In this document: in pieces, positions 35,722 to 44,111 of the stretch
How positions within the stretch are numbered: the stretch's first letter is position 1
Layout: the number at the start of each line of letters is the position of its first letter
DNA from: CAYYSY01 sp964474355
GTDB taxonomy: Bacteria > Myxococcota_A > UBA9160 > UBA4427
NCBI GenBank assembly: GCA_964474355.1
Contig: CAYYSY010000312.1
Coordinates: 1-64,000 of the forward strand
DNA: 64,000 nt
Reading direction: 5' to 3'
Notes under the pieces: generated by a model
Database searches by the model: none
What the model saw: only the letters and a program-made list of their open reading frames with translations
Told to the model about the DNA's origin: nothing
Made by a program: the position numbers and the translations under genes

Positions 35722-36369
35722 GTGACCCGACTGCTCATCCTTGACTGTGACGGCGTCCTCGTCGACAGCGAGGGGCCCGCGAACCTCGTGCTCGTCGAGA
35801 TGATGCGCGAGGTGGGGCTCGACATGAGCCTCGACGCTTCGATGGACCTCTTCCGCGGCCGTACGATGCAGATGTGCTGGGAGATCATCGAAGAGCGGCT
35901 CGGTCGCGCCCTGCCCGCCGAATTCGAAGCCGAGTTCGATCGCCGCGAGCACGCCGTGCTCGGCGCGGGTGACATCGCCATGCCCGGCATCCACGCGGCC
36001 CTCGACGGCGTCGACGCGCTCGGCCTGGCGACCTGTGTCGCATCGAGCGGCTCGACCGCGAAGATGCGGGTCACGCTCGGGGGTGCGGGTCTCTGGGATC
36101 GCTTCGAGGGGCGGATCTACAGCGCCGTCGAGCACGTGTCGCGGGGCAAGCCGCATCCCGACGTCTTCGAGTACGCCGCCCGGGCGCAGGGGGTTGCGCC
36201 GGCCGACTGCGTCGTCGTCGAGGACAGCCTGCTCGGGGTCGAGGCCGCCCGGGCGGCGGGGATGCGGGTGCTCGGGTTCGCGCGCGAGGTGCCCGCCGAA
36301 GACCTGCGTGCCGCGGGCGCCGACGTATTCTTCGCGCACGAAGAGCTCCCGGGCCTGCTGCAGGGCTGA
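35722..36369 (+). CDS. HAD-superfamily hydrolase (subfamily IA)
   Basis: 215 aa from GTG 35722. Motif I LDCDGVLVDSE (nucleophile Asp8, acid Asp10), motif II Ser in VASSGS, motif III Lys in RGKPHPDVF and motif IV VVVEDSLLGVEAA are all present, with an alpha-helical cap. Phosphoglycolate phosphatase/beta-phosphoglucomutase-like; probably a sugar phosphatase. It has a homologue two genes downstream, with msrB between them. Confidence 0.85.
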   Translation: MTRLLILDCDGVLVDSEGPANLVLVEMMREVGLDMSLDASMDLFRGRTMQMCWEIIEERLGRALPAEFEAEFDRREHAVLGAGDIAMPGIHAALDGVDALGLATCVASSGSTAKMRVTLGGAGLWDRFEGRIYSAVEHVSRGKPHPDVFEYAARAQGVAPADCVVVEDSLLGVEAARAAGMRVLGFAREVPAEDLRAAGADVFFAHEELPGLLQG

Positions 36370-36447
36370 GATCGGGCGTCCGCGTTTCGCAGCGATGGAC
36401 GCGGCATCGAAGGGGCTCCCCGGGGCGACCCGACGAACGGAGGCTAC

Positions 36448-36864
36448 ATGTCGGACGAGAAGAAGAGCACCAAGAGCGACGCCGAGTGGCGCGAGGAGCT
36501 GTCGGCCGAGCAGTATCAGGTGGCCCGCTGCTCGGGCACCGAGCCGGCGTTCACCGGAAAGTACTGGAACGAGAAGCGGGCGGGCGTCTACAACTGCGTG
36601 TGCTGCGGTACGCCGCTCTTCGACTCCACCACCAAGTACGACTCGGGCAGCGGCTGGCCGAGCTTCCACTCACCCAAGGATCCCGCGAACGTCGTCGAGC
36701 ACCAGGACCGCAGCCACGGCATGGTGCGCACCGAGGTGGTCTGCGCGAAGTGCGATGCCCACCTCGGCCACGTCTTCCCCGACGGCCCGGAGCCCACGGG
36801 CCTTCGCTACTGCATCAACTCGGCGTCGATCGACCTCGAGCCCGAGGATGGGTCGGGCACGTGA
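36448..36864 (+). CDS. msrB: Peptide methionine-(R)-S-oxide reductase
   Basis: 138 aa. Zn-binding CXXC pairs (CVCC around 50-53 and CAKC), the GSGWPSF motif and the catalytic Cys122 in RYCINSAS identify MsrB. It has Cys, not Sec, at the catalytic position even though selB lies in this window. It repairs R-methionine sulfoxide in proteins using thioredoxin. The stop overlaps the GTG of the next gene (GTGA). Confidence 0.95.
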   Translation: MSDEKKSTKSDAEWREELSAEQYQVARCSGTEPAFTGKYWNEKRAGVYNCVCCGTPLFDSTTKYDSGSGWPSFHSPKDPANVVEHQDRSHGMVRTEVVCAKCDAHLGHVFPDGPEPTGLRYCINSASIDLEPEDGSGT

Positions 36865-37514
36865 TCGAGGCGATCTTCTTCGACAACGACGGGGTGCTCG
36901 TCGACACCGAGCACCTCTACTTCGCGGCCAATCAGCGGGTCTTCGTCGAGGTGGGGCACGAGCTCTCGCGCGAGGTCTTCATCGACCTGTCGCTGCGACA
37001 GGGGCGGAGCGTCTTCGACGCGCTGCGGGATCGGGGCTTCGAAGAGGTCGAGATCGTGCAGCTCAAGGCGCGCCGCGACGTGATCTATCAAGAGAGCGTG
37101 GCCGCAGGCGTCGAGATCTACGAAGGCGTCCACGAGACCGTGACGACGCTCGCTGCACGCTATCCGATGGCGATCGTGACGAGCGCCCACCGCGACGACT
37201 TCGAGCTCGCCCACCGCGAGAGCGACCTGCTCCACCACTTCGAGTTCGTGCTGGCCAGCGGCGAGTACGCCCGCCACAAGCCCCATCCCGATCCCTACCT
37301 GGAGGCGGCCGAGCGCCTGGGTGTCGCACCCGGGCGCTGCGTCGTGGTCGAAGACTCTGTGCGCGGCCTGCAGGCAGCGGTCGCCGCGGGCATGCACTGC
37401 CTCGCGATCCCCCACGAGCTGACGGCGAGCGGCGACTTCTCGCCCGCCGCGGCAGTGCTCGGGGACATTCGCGAGGTGCCGAGCGCCATCGCACGGCTCG
37501 CGACCGGCGCCTGA
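36861..37514 (+). CDS. HAD-superfamily hydrolase (subfamily IA), second copy
   Basis: 217 aa from GTG 36861, translationally coupled to msrB. Motif I FDNDGVLVDTE, motif II VTSAHRDD, motif III Lys in HKPHPDPY and motif IV VVVEDSVRGLQAA are intact. It resembles the HAD protein at 35722 only at motif level. Possible substrates are sugar phosphates or phosphoglycolate. Co-transcription with msrB suggests housekeeping or damage repair, but that is inference. Confidence 0.85.
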   Translation: MIEAIFFDNDGVLVDTEHLYFAANQRVFVEVGHELSREVFIDLSLRQGRSVFDALRDRGFEEVEIVQLKARRDVIYQESVAAGVEIYEGVHETVTTLAARYPMAIVTSAHRDDFELAHRESDLLHHFEFVLASGEYARHKPHPDPYLEAAERLGVAPGRCVVVEDSVRGLQAAVAAGMHCLAIPHELTASGDFSPAAAVLGDIREVPSAIARLATGA

Positions 37515-37554
37515 CCAGGGGTCGGCCGCCGGGTAGAGCAGAGGAGGAGGCGTC

Positions 37555-38802
37555 TTGACCTTCGACGGCGCGAACGTCGACACCGACTGGGGGGCCAGCG
37601 AGAGCTGGGGCGAGGACATGCAGAGCCGCATGGCCTGGCTGCGTGCGCACGATCCGGTCTACTGGAGCGAGAAGACGGGGCTCTGGATCGTCTCCAAGTT
37701 CGAGGACGTGTCCGCGATCTCGAAGAGCCCGGAGCTCTTCTGCTCGGGGCAGGGGATCGTGCCCGGCATCACGGTGCGCCAGGGGCTGATCGACGAGGAC
37801 GCGCCGCGCCATACCCAGCTGCGGCGCTTGATCAGTGGCGGCTTCACTCCCCGCATGGTCGGCAAGCTCGAGGAGGCGTTCTGCGAGATCGTGACCGAGA
37901 CACTCGATGCGGTGGCACCGGCTGGCAAGTGCGATTTCGTCGATGACGTCGCGGTGCCGATGCCGCTGCTGCTCATCGCCGAGATGATCGGGATCGACAA
38001 GAAGGATCGGCGCGACTTCCATCGCTGGTCCGACGCGATGATGGCGGGGTCGGGCAACTTCGACGATCCCGAGGTCATGGCGAAGGCGGGTGCTGCGTTC
38101 GTCGAGTACTCGACCTACGTGACGAAGATCATCGAGGACCGCCGCGCGAGCCCGCGGGACGATCTCGTGAGCATCCTGACCGGCGCGAAGGATTCGGGTC
38201 TGCTCGAGGAGTTCGACGTCGCCGAGACCCACGGCAACACCGATGTCGAGCAGATCGAGATGGCCAACGACGAGCTGACCATGCTGCTCGTGACGTTGAT
38301 GGTGGCGGGCAACGAGACCACGCGGAACGCGCTCTCGGGCGCCGTCGAGCTGCTGATCCGGCATCCCGACGTGCGCCGGGAGCTGATCGAGGACCCCTCG
38401 CTCGTCCCCGACGCCATCGAGGAGATGCTCCGGCTCGTCTCGCCCGTACGCTCCTTCGCACGGACCGCGACGCGCGACACCGAGCTGCGCGGCCGGCGCA
38501 TCGAGGCGGGGCAGAAGGTGTTGATGGTCTACCCGTCGGCGAACCGCGACGAAGACGTCTTCGACGCGCCGGACGAGCTGCGGATCCGCCGCAAGCCGCA
38601 CCACCTCGCCTTCGGCATCGGCACCCACTTCTGCCTGGGCGCCAACCTCGCCCGCATGGAGCTGCGCGTCGCCCTCACGGAGCTGCTCCGCCGCATGCCC
38701 GACATGGATTTCGACGGCGCGGGGCCCGAGATCAGGCCGAACTCCTTGGTGCGCGCCTACGTCCACATGCCGGTGCGATTCACGCCCGTGGCGGTGGTCT
38801 GA
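37555..38802 (+). CDS. Cytochrome P450 (bacterial class I type)
   Basis: 415 aa from TTG 37555, preceded by a strong GGAGGAGG. The haem ligand is Cys360 in FGIGTHFCLGANLAR. The I-helix oxygen-activation motif is MVAGNETTR, the K-helix ExxR is EEMLR and the C-helix reads EDAPRHTQLRR. The overall pattern is like the CYP125/142/124-type hydroxylases of steroids, terpenoids and alkyl chains. No ferredoxin or reductase is adjacent; redox partners must come from elsewhere. Confidence 0.92.
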   Translation: MTFDGANVDTDWGASESWGEDMQSRMAWLRAHDPVYWSEKTGLWIVSKFEDVSAISKSPELFCSGQGIVPGITVRQGLIDEDAPRHTQLRRLISGGFTPRMVGKLEEAFCEIVTETLDAVAPAGKCDFVDDVAVPMPLLLIAEMIGIDKKDRRDFHRWSDAMMAGSGNFDDPEVMAKAGAAFVEYSTYVTKIIEDRRASPRDDLVSILTGAKDSGLLEEFDVAETHGNTDVEQIEMANDELTMLLVTLMVAGNETTRNALSGAVELLIRHPDVRRELIEDPSLVPDAIEEMLRLVSPVRSFARTATRDTELRGRRIEAGQKVLMVYPSANRDEDVFDAPDELRIRRKPHHLAFGIGTHFCLGANLARMELRVALTELLRRMPDMDFDGAGPEIRPNSLVRAYVHMPVRFTPVAVV

Positions 38803-38806
38803 GGGG

Positions 38807-38850
38807 GGCGCTCCTCAGCGCCGACCGAGCGGGACTGGCACGACGGGGAC
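38807..38850 (-). repeat. Hairpin plus duplicated 3' end of the downstream outer-membrane gene
   Basis: GGCGCT/AGCGCC with a CCTC loop (38807-38822) follows the P450 stop and may help terminate it. On the minus strand, 38850-38815 reads in frame VPVVPVPLGRR then TGA. That nearly repeats the true C-terminal codons (TPVVPNPLGRR) of the gene ending at 38885. About 26 bp are duplicated with a 69-bp offset. Confidence 0.5.
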
Positions 38851-38884
38851 AGCAGCAGGGATCCGATCGGTTCCAGCGCCCGCC

Positions 38885-39757
38885 CTACCTGCGACCGAGC
38901 GGGTTGGGCACGACGGGTGTCATCTGGAAGCGGATGTTCCACGTGGTGCCGAAGTCGTCGGGGCGGACGACCGAGTACTGCGGCTCGACGCGGAGCTTCA
39001 TCGGCATGCGGCCGATGCGGACGGTCTTCGTGAAGCCGAGCCCGATCGGGAACGTGACCTTGTTGCCCGACGTCGCCTTCCAGTCGATGGTCATCGTCGG
39101 CCCCATGCCGATCGACCAGGCACGCGGCAAGCTGCGGCGGATCACGTACTGGACGTCCGTGCGGCTCACGTCGTTGCGATTCTCGTCGCCCGCGTAGGAC
39201 TCCCAGTGCTGGACGAGGAGGCCACCCACCCAGGGCTTCCCCATGTAGAAGAGCATGCCGGCGGGGCCCATCTGGTACTTGCCCTGGCCGAAGGACAGCT
39301 TCGTGGCCGAGGGGAAGCGCGTCGTGAGGCCGAGCCCGCCGACCCAGCCGTCACCGCGATCAGGGCCCATGAGGGCGAGGATCTGGATGTCGCCGAAGCC
39401 CGTGCTGCGTCCGACCGGGTCGTCCGCCTCGGGCGTCAGGATGTTGTTCGTCACGATCGGGAAGACCGGCCGGAGCGTGAACATCCAGCGCTCGGCGATG
39501 GGAATGGGGAGAAAGGGCTGGAAGAAGAGGTTGTTCGAGTAGGCGTTACCGTCGATGCGGTCGCCCTGGTTGATGCTGAAGTTCTCCTGGAGGGTCAGGC
39601 TCCAGAGCTTCGTGAGCGGGTTCTCGAGCTTGCGGCTCACCTCCTCGAGGCTCATCTCGGCCAGCGTCGGCTCATCGGCCTCCTCCGCCGACGCGGGTGA
39701 GGTCGGGAGAGCTGCGGGGAGACAGAGCGAGGCGGCGACCAGCAGCGCACGTCGCAT
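38885..39757 (-). CDS. Outer-membrane beta-barrel protein of the MetA-phenol/transporter-like type
   Basis: 290 aa from ATG 39757, with GGAGG just upstream. A signal peptide ends at about residue 24 (PASA/EEA). The mature part is all-beta: short amphipathic strands with FQPFLPIPI, GFGDIQI and WVGGLGLTTRFPSAT. This resembles proteins annotated as MetA-pathway-of-phenol-degradation or (misleadingly) neuromedin U in bacteria. It may allow uptake of hydrophobic compounds, which would suit the neighbouring P450. The C-terminal residue is Arg, not Phe. Confidence 0.65.
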   Translation of the reverse strand: MRRALLVAASLCLPAALPTSPASAEEADEPTLAEMSLEEVSRKLENPLTKLWSLTLQENFSINQGDRIDGNAYSNNLFFQPFLPIPIAERWMFTLRPVFPIVTNNILTPEADDPVGRSTGFGDIQILALMGPDRGDGWVGGLGLTTRFPSATKLSFGQGKYQMGPAGMLFYMGKPWVGGLLVQHWESYAGDENRNDVSRTDVQYVIRRSLPRAWSIGMGPTMTIDWKATSGNKVTFPIGLGFTKTVRIGRMPMKLRVEPQYSVVRPDDFGTTWNIRFQMTPVVPNPLGRR

Positions 39758-39857
39758 CCTCACCTCCCCGTTCGGCCCGACCCAGGCGCCGAAACGAAGA
39801 CCGCCGCACCGGCGTGAGCCGATGCGGCGGTCGTTCGATCGATCCTGGAAGCGCGCC

Positions 39858-40418
39858 TCAGCCCGTCTTCTTGAGCGTGTTCTTGTCCGTGTGGTGGACG
39901 ACCTCGCCGGTGGCCTTCTGCTCGAGCACCGTGTCCTCATCGTAGGTCCACACGCCGTTCTCGATCGTGCACGAGAGCGTGTACTCGATGCACTTGGCGT
40001 TCTGGAGCAGGTACGGGTTCGAGAGGACGCCGAAGTCGAGCTCGCCGGCCCTGGCCCGCATCTCGAAGCTCGTGGCGTCGGCCTTGCTCTTGCCGCCGGC
40101 CAGGATCGTCGAGCCGCGGGGCACCATGAAGCAGCGCATGACCTCTTCGCGCTGCGGATCCCAGATCCAGTAGCCGAGCTCGGTGTGGAACACGTCGCCG
40201 TTCGGGTCGTCGTCCGGGATCGCGGCCGTCGTGTAGTCGATGACCCAGAGCTTCTGGGTGCCATTGTCGACGTCGCCGACGATGTTGAAGACCGCCTTCT
40301 CCTTGTACGTGCGCTCGATGACCGCCTTCTTCGCGTAGTCGTACGAGACGTTGACGCCCTGGTCGCCTTCCCAGGTTCCGATGAGGGCGGCGAGCGGTCC
40401 GAATTCTTCGTTGGCCAT
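39858..40418 (-). CDS. Lipocalin/nitrobindin-like beta-barrel protein
   Basis: 186 aa, no signal peptide. It begins EFGPLAALIGTWEGDQG, the GxW strand of cytosolic 10-stranded barrels (nitrobindin/THAP4 and FABP-like), and continues HTELGYWIWDPQREEVMRC and GSTILAGGKSK. Whether it binds haem is unclear: the C-terminal His pair (VVHHTD) is not at the standard place. It could carry a hydrophobic ligand for the P450/OMP neighbourhood. Confidence 0.6.
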   Translation of the reverse strand: MANEEFGPLAALIGTWEGDQGVNVSYDYAKKAVIERTYKEKAVFNIVGDVDNGTQKLWVIDYTTAAIPDDDPNGDVFHTELGYWIWDPQREEVMRCFMVPRGSTILAGGKSKADATSFEMRARAGELDFGVLSNPYLLQNAKCIEYTLSCTIENGVWTYDEDTVLEQKATGEVVHHTDKNTLKKTG

Positions 40419-40620
40419 GTCGTGGGGTCCTTGCTCCGCGACGCGCCGCCTGGACGCGCCGTCGAATCGCTGGGTTGAAGGGCGAGACGGGGGGCCTCGC
40501 ACGGGCACGCGAATCTACCCATTCCGACGGGAGCGGGCCAGTCGGGCCGCGGGTCGATTCGAGCACGCCGTGTGACGAGAGGCGGCGCGAGGAGGGCCGC
40601 GCAGGCGCCGCTGAAGCGGC

Positions 40621-40652
40621 CGCGCCCGGCCCGTGTCACGGGCCCGGGCGCG
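40621..40652 (-). terminator. Strong GC hairpin after the flippase/phosphotransferase gene
   Basis: CGCGCCCGG-CCCGTG pairs with CACGGG-CCCGGGCGCG with one bulge, beginning 10 nt beyond the minus-strand stop at 40663. There is no T-tract, so it may stabilise the 3' end or act as a bidirectional, non-canonical terminator. The rest of the 244-bp spacer 40419-40662 shows nothing else. Confidence 0.5.
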
Positions 40653-40662
40653 AAGCGCCGTC

Positions 40663-43600
40663 TCAGTTCAGGTGGTTGCAGTCCTCGACGTAGCCGAGAT
40701 TCATGAGCTGCAGGCACTCGTCGAGGGTCATCTCGACGTCGCCGCCCGATGCGACGGCCTCGCCCTCGGCGGCTCGGCGCTGCAGATCGGCGTAGCTCCT
40801 GAGCTCGTCGATCCGCATCCGGTCCGAGTCGGCGAGGTTGTGCGCCTCGCTCGGATCATCACCGATCTGATACATCGACTCGGCGGGGAAGTCACGATGC
40901 CTGCCCCCCTTCTCGACGACGATGACCTTGCTCATCGACTCGTCGGTGAGGCTCCACATCACGTTGCCCTCGTGATCCTCCTCGGCGAAGTGCTGGCGAT
41001 CCTTCGAGCTGCGGTCGGCGTCGCTCACGTAGAGCGAGAGGCCCTGCATTCGATCGGTGGGCTGGGCCCCTGCGACGTCGAGGATCGTCGGCACCACGTC
41101 GATGTGGCGCGCCATCTGCGTCCAGGGCGGCGCCATCGCGCCCTTCGCGGGCTTGATCAGCATCGGCACGTGGATCTGCTCCTCGAAGAGTGTGAGCCCG
41201 TGCCACCAGCCCTCGTGCTCGTAGAACTCCTCGCCGTGGTCGGCGGTGAGCACGATCATCGTGTCGTCGTAGACGCCGAGCTCCTTCAGGTGCGCGACGA
41301 GCTCGCCCACGGCCTCGTCGAGGTACTCGATCTCGCCGCGATAGAGACGCTTCAGATCCTCGGTCTCCTCGGCATTCGGCCAGGCGTTCGAGACCCGCGC
41401 GAAGCCGCGCCCGTCATAGGGGTGCTCGAAGTAGGGGTCGTGGACGTCCATGTAATGGAGGAAGAGATAGAAGCGGTCGTCCTTGAAGCGGTCGAGCCAG
41501 TCGAGGGCGACTGCGTTGACGACGCGCGAATCTTGATAGAAGCCGTCGAAGGTGATGCCGCTCTTCATCTTGAAGTGGAGCTGGCGGTACAGCTGGTAGA
41601 GAATCAGCTTCGACGACGATTCGGCAGAGCCGAGGAGGTAGCCCGGCGCGAGGTAGTGGTACTCGTTGTAGCCCTGGTCGAAGCCGAAGCTCAGCGCGAG
41701 GTTGATGTTCGAGACCACTCCGCCCGTCGAGTAGCCGTGCTCCTGCAACACCTCCGAGACGAGATCGACTTCGTCCGAGAGGCGCGAAGGCTTGCTCATC
41801 GCGTTGTGCGTCGTGGGGACGAGCGAGCTCAGCAGGCTGGCCGTCGCCGGCTTCGTCCATGACGCGTGGGCGTAGCCGTCGAGGATGATGCCGCCGTCCT
41901 GCTCGCCCAGCCCGCAGATGTTCGGCGCCTTCACGCTGTCGTCGCCATAGCAGGGCAGATAGTCGGCGCGGAGCGTGTCGACCATGACGAGGACGACGTT
42001 CGGGCGACCGCGAAGCCCGTCGGCGACCGAGCCCTTGGGCGGCGTGACGTTCGGGCCATAGCCCAGCCCGAGGGCGAGCCCGGTGCCCATGACGAGCACC
42101 AGCAGCCCCCCTGCGATGGGAGCGCGCGCGATGATGCCCGCACGCGACGAGAAGAAGCGGTGCCCGAAGAAGAGCAGCGCGGCCGCGAGCAGGGCGAAGC
42201 CTGCGAGCACCGCGAGTACCACCGGCGCCGGCGGCATCTGCTCGAGGTAGACGTCGCGGCGCAGGCGGAAGAGCGTGACGAAGAGCCCGAGCGGCACCAG
42301 GCAGGCGGTGAAGCCGAGCGTCGGCGTCCAGCGCTGCACCTCGTCGTGGTCCATCGGCAGTACGCCGAGCACGAGGCCGCCGATCGTGCCGAGGCCGCCG
42401 AGGAAGACCGAGTACATCATCGGGCCGTACCACATCACCTGGGCTTCCTCGCCGAAGCCGCCCTGGGCGATGACGAACGTCTCGGCGACACCGAGCACGA
42501 TGCCCGCCAGGACACCCGAGCCGAAGCCCACGCTGGCGCTTCGCATGAGCCGCTCGCCCATCGGCGCGGCCGCACCGACCTCGGCTTCGAGCTCCTCCTT
42601 CGAGCGCTCCGGGTCGAGGGCCACGGCCGCCTTCGCCGCCTCCTGCCAGTCGACCTGCTCGCCGTTCACCCGCGCGTACTCGGGGGTGTAGTCGGCGGGG
42701 CGGATCCACCAGAAGACGAAGCCGATCATCGTCGGTGCTTCGGCAGCCCAGAAGCCGAGGGCCGCGGAGACCACCGCGGCGCCGGCACCGATCTGCCCCG
42801 AGAGCAGCAGGGCCTGGGCGGCTTCGCGGATGCCCTCACCGGCGATGGTGAACGGGCTGATCACCGTGGCGAAGATCTGGATCGAGGAGCCGAAGGCCAC
42901 CTCCCAGAACTTCGCTCCTTCGGCGCCGATCGCGAGTGCCGTGTAGAAGTACATCATGGCCGTGGTGAAGTGCACCATGAAGCTCATGGCGAAGATCATC
43001 AGCACCAGGCCCTTCTTGTCGCGGTAGGCGCCGGCGCTCTCGCTGATGCGTGTCACGATGCCTTCGAGCCGCGGCTTCGCGGGGATCGGCACGTTCGTCA
43101 GCACCCACTGCACGACGCCCGGGTAGAAGAGCACGACCATCAGGCCGCCGATGATGCCGAGGGCGATCAGCGCCGAGACGTATGCGACCCAGGCGAGGTC
43201 GCCGAGGATCGCGATGCCGAAGGGCAGCGTGACGAGGAAGGTCAGGAAGATGCCGCTGAAGCCGCAGATCTTCTCGAGGAACTTGCCGGCCGACACCTCG
43301 ACGGTCTTGCCCGTGAAGCGCGCCGCGTCGTAGAGCGTGTAGCCGTCGAGGCCGGCGGTGCTCGGCAGGAACGTGCCGAGCGCCCGGCCGATCATGAACG
43401 AGCCGAAGATGTGCTTGAAGGGAAGCTCGATGCTCTGCCCCTTGAGCACGAGCAGCCAGCGATACATCGAGCAGAGGATGCCGACGATCTTCACGCCGGT
43501 GGCCACGAGCACCCAGAACCAGAAGGTCGCCGGATCGATGTTCTCGTAGATCTCGACGATCATCGACCAGACCGTCTGACGCTCGCCCGCCTCGTTCGCG

Positions 43601-43746
43601 AGCTCGTAGGCGAAGAGCGCCCAGAACGCCGCGACGGTGAACGCCGCCTTGCCGAGGTTCACCAGCCGACCCTTCCACGGATCGGGTGAGAAGCGCGAAG
43701 CGACGAAGGCCGCGAGTGCGAGTAGGAAGACCTGGAACGCGGTCAT
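40663..43746 (-). CDS. Fusion of a flippase-like (UPF0104/LPG-synthase-TM) domain and an alkaline-phosphatase-superfamily transferase
   Basis: 1027 aa from ATG 43746, with GGAGAG 9 nt upstream. Residues 1-330 form about eight helices like the AglD/MprF flippase region (FMIGRALGTFLPSTAGLDG near 110-125; SPFTIAGEGIREA near 300). A second set of helices runs from ~420 to 570. Residues ~580-1005 are a sulfatase-fold domain with metal-ligand Asp590 (VMVDTLRADY) and TADHGEEF. At the nucleophile position it has Thr631 (WTKPATAS), so C/S-x-P-x-R is absent. Thr nucleophiles occur in LtaS and EptA phosphotransferases, so a lipid- or glycan-modifying transferase is likelier than a sulfatase. Confidence 0.78.
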   Translation of the reverse strand: MTAFQVFLLALAAFVASRFSPDPWKGRLVNLGKAAFTVAAFWALFAYELANEAGERQTVWSMIVEIYENIDPATFWFWVLVATGVKIVGILCSMYRWLLVLKGQSIELPFKHIFGSFMIGRALGTFLPSTAGLDGYTLYDAARFTGKTVEVSAGKFLEKICGFSGIFLTFLVTLPFGIAILGDLAWVAYVSALIALGIIGGLMVVLFYPGVVQWVLTNVPIPAKPRLEGIVTRISESAGAYRDKKGLVLMIFAMSFMVHFTTAMMYFYTALAIGAEGAKFWEVAFGSSIQIFATVISPFTIAGEGIREAAQALLLSGQIGAGAAVVSAALGFWAAEAPTMIGFVFWWIRPADYTPEYARVNGEQVDWQEAAKAAVALDPERSKEELEAEVGAAAPMGERLMRSASVGFGSGVLAGIVLGVAETFVIAQGGFGEEAQVMWYGPMMYSVFLGGLGTIGGLVLGVLPMDHDEVQRWTPTLGFTACLVPLGLFVTLFRLRRDVYLEQMPPAPVVLAVLAGFALLAAALLFFGHRFFSSRAGIIARAPIAGGLLVLVMGTGLALGLGYGPNVTPPKGSVADGLRGRPNVVLVMVDTLRADYLPCYGDDSVKAPNICGLGEQDGGIILDGYAHASWTKPATASLLSSLVPTTHNAMSKPSRLSDEVDLVSEVLQEHGYSTGGVVSNINLALSFGFDQGYNEYHYLAPGYLLGSAESSSKLILYQLYRQLHFKMKSGITFDGFYQDSRVVNAVALDWLDRFKDDRFYLFLHYMDVHDPYFEHPYDGRGFARVSNAWPNAEETEDLKRLYRGEIEYLDEAVGELVAHLKELGVYDDTMIVLTADHGEEFYEHEGWWHGLTLFEEQIHVPMLIKPAKGAMAPPWTQMARHIDVVPTILDVAGAQPTDRMQGLSLYVSDADRSSKDRQHFAEEDHEGNVMWSLTDESMSKVIVVEKGGRHRDFPAESMYQIGDDPSEAHNLADSDRMRIDELRSYADLQRRAAEGEAVASGGDVEMTLDECLQLMNLGYVEDCNHLN

Positions 43747-44111
43747 GTGGGGTGACTCTCCATGAACTTCATGGCCGCCGAGCGAGGGACTCTCGCGAGA
43801 GGCGACCTGGGAGCTGGGCGCCCGACTCCGAGATCCGAGCATCGAGCACTCGGCGTCGGCGACGGGACGCGGGACACGCCCGCCGGCTCGGGACGGGATC
43901 TTGGCCGTCCGGGCGCGTCGAGCGAGCCGCCCATGATGCCCGAAGGTGGGCCCGAGCGGGCGGCATCTTACCCGGGTTTGTGGCGCGTCGAGCCGTCGGG
44001 GTGTCGGAATCCCTCTGGGGTTTCAGAAGGACGCACTCCACGCGCAGCAGCCGCGGTGAGAGTCCGGTCGGGCTGCAGCCTTCGCATCCGAGCGGCGCGC
44101 CCCGCCGTGAA
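43747..44111. promoter_or_regulatory. 365-bp gene-free stretch upstream of the fusion gene
   Basis: It contains a perfect 12-bp palindrome, CTCTCGCGAGAG, at 43790-43801, 44 bp before the start. A GGAATC...GGGGTTTCAG motif at 44007-44026 resembles 19797-19813 upstream of the rhomboid gene, in the same orientation and at a similar distance (~245-260 bp). No ORF with coding character was seen. Confidence 0.35.

Noticed and set aside
37555..38802. P450 redox partner in the ferredoxin/flavin protein at 6355-7668
   Set aside because: The CxxHxxC-like motif recalls P450 ferredoxins, but the genes are 30 kb apart and in different operons; no support.
40633..43689. Long plus-strand frames of 409 and 607 aa opposite the flippase fusion
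   Set aside because: They consist of His/Arg/Glu/Ala-rich low-complexity sequence. The minus strand has defined helices and catalytic motifs.
40663..43746. Sulfatase with formylglycine
   Set aside because: The C/S-x-P-x-R maturation motif is absent; Thr631 occupies the nucleophile position.
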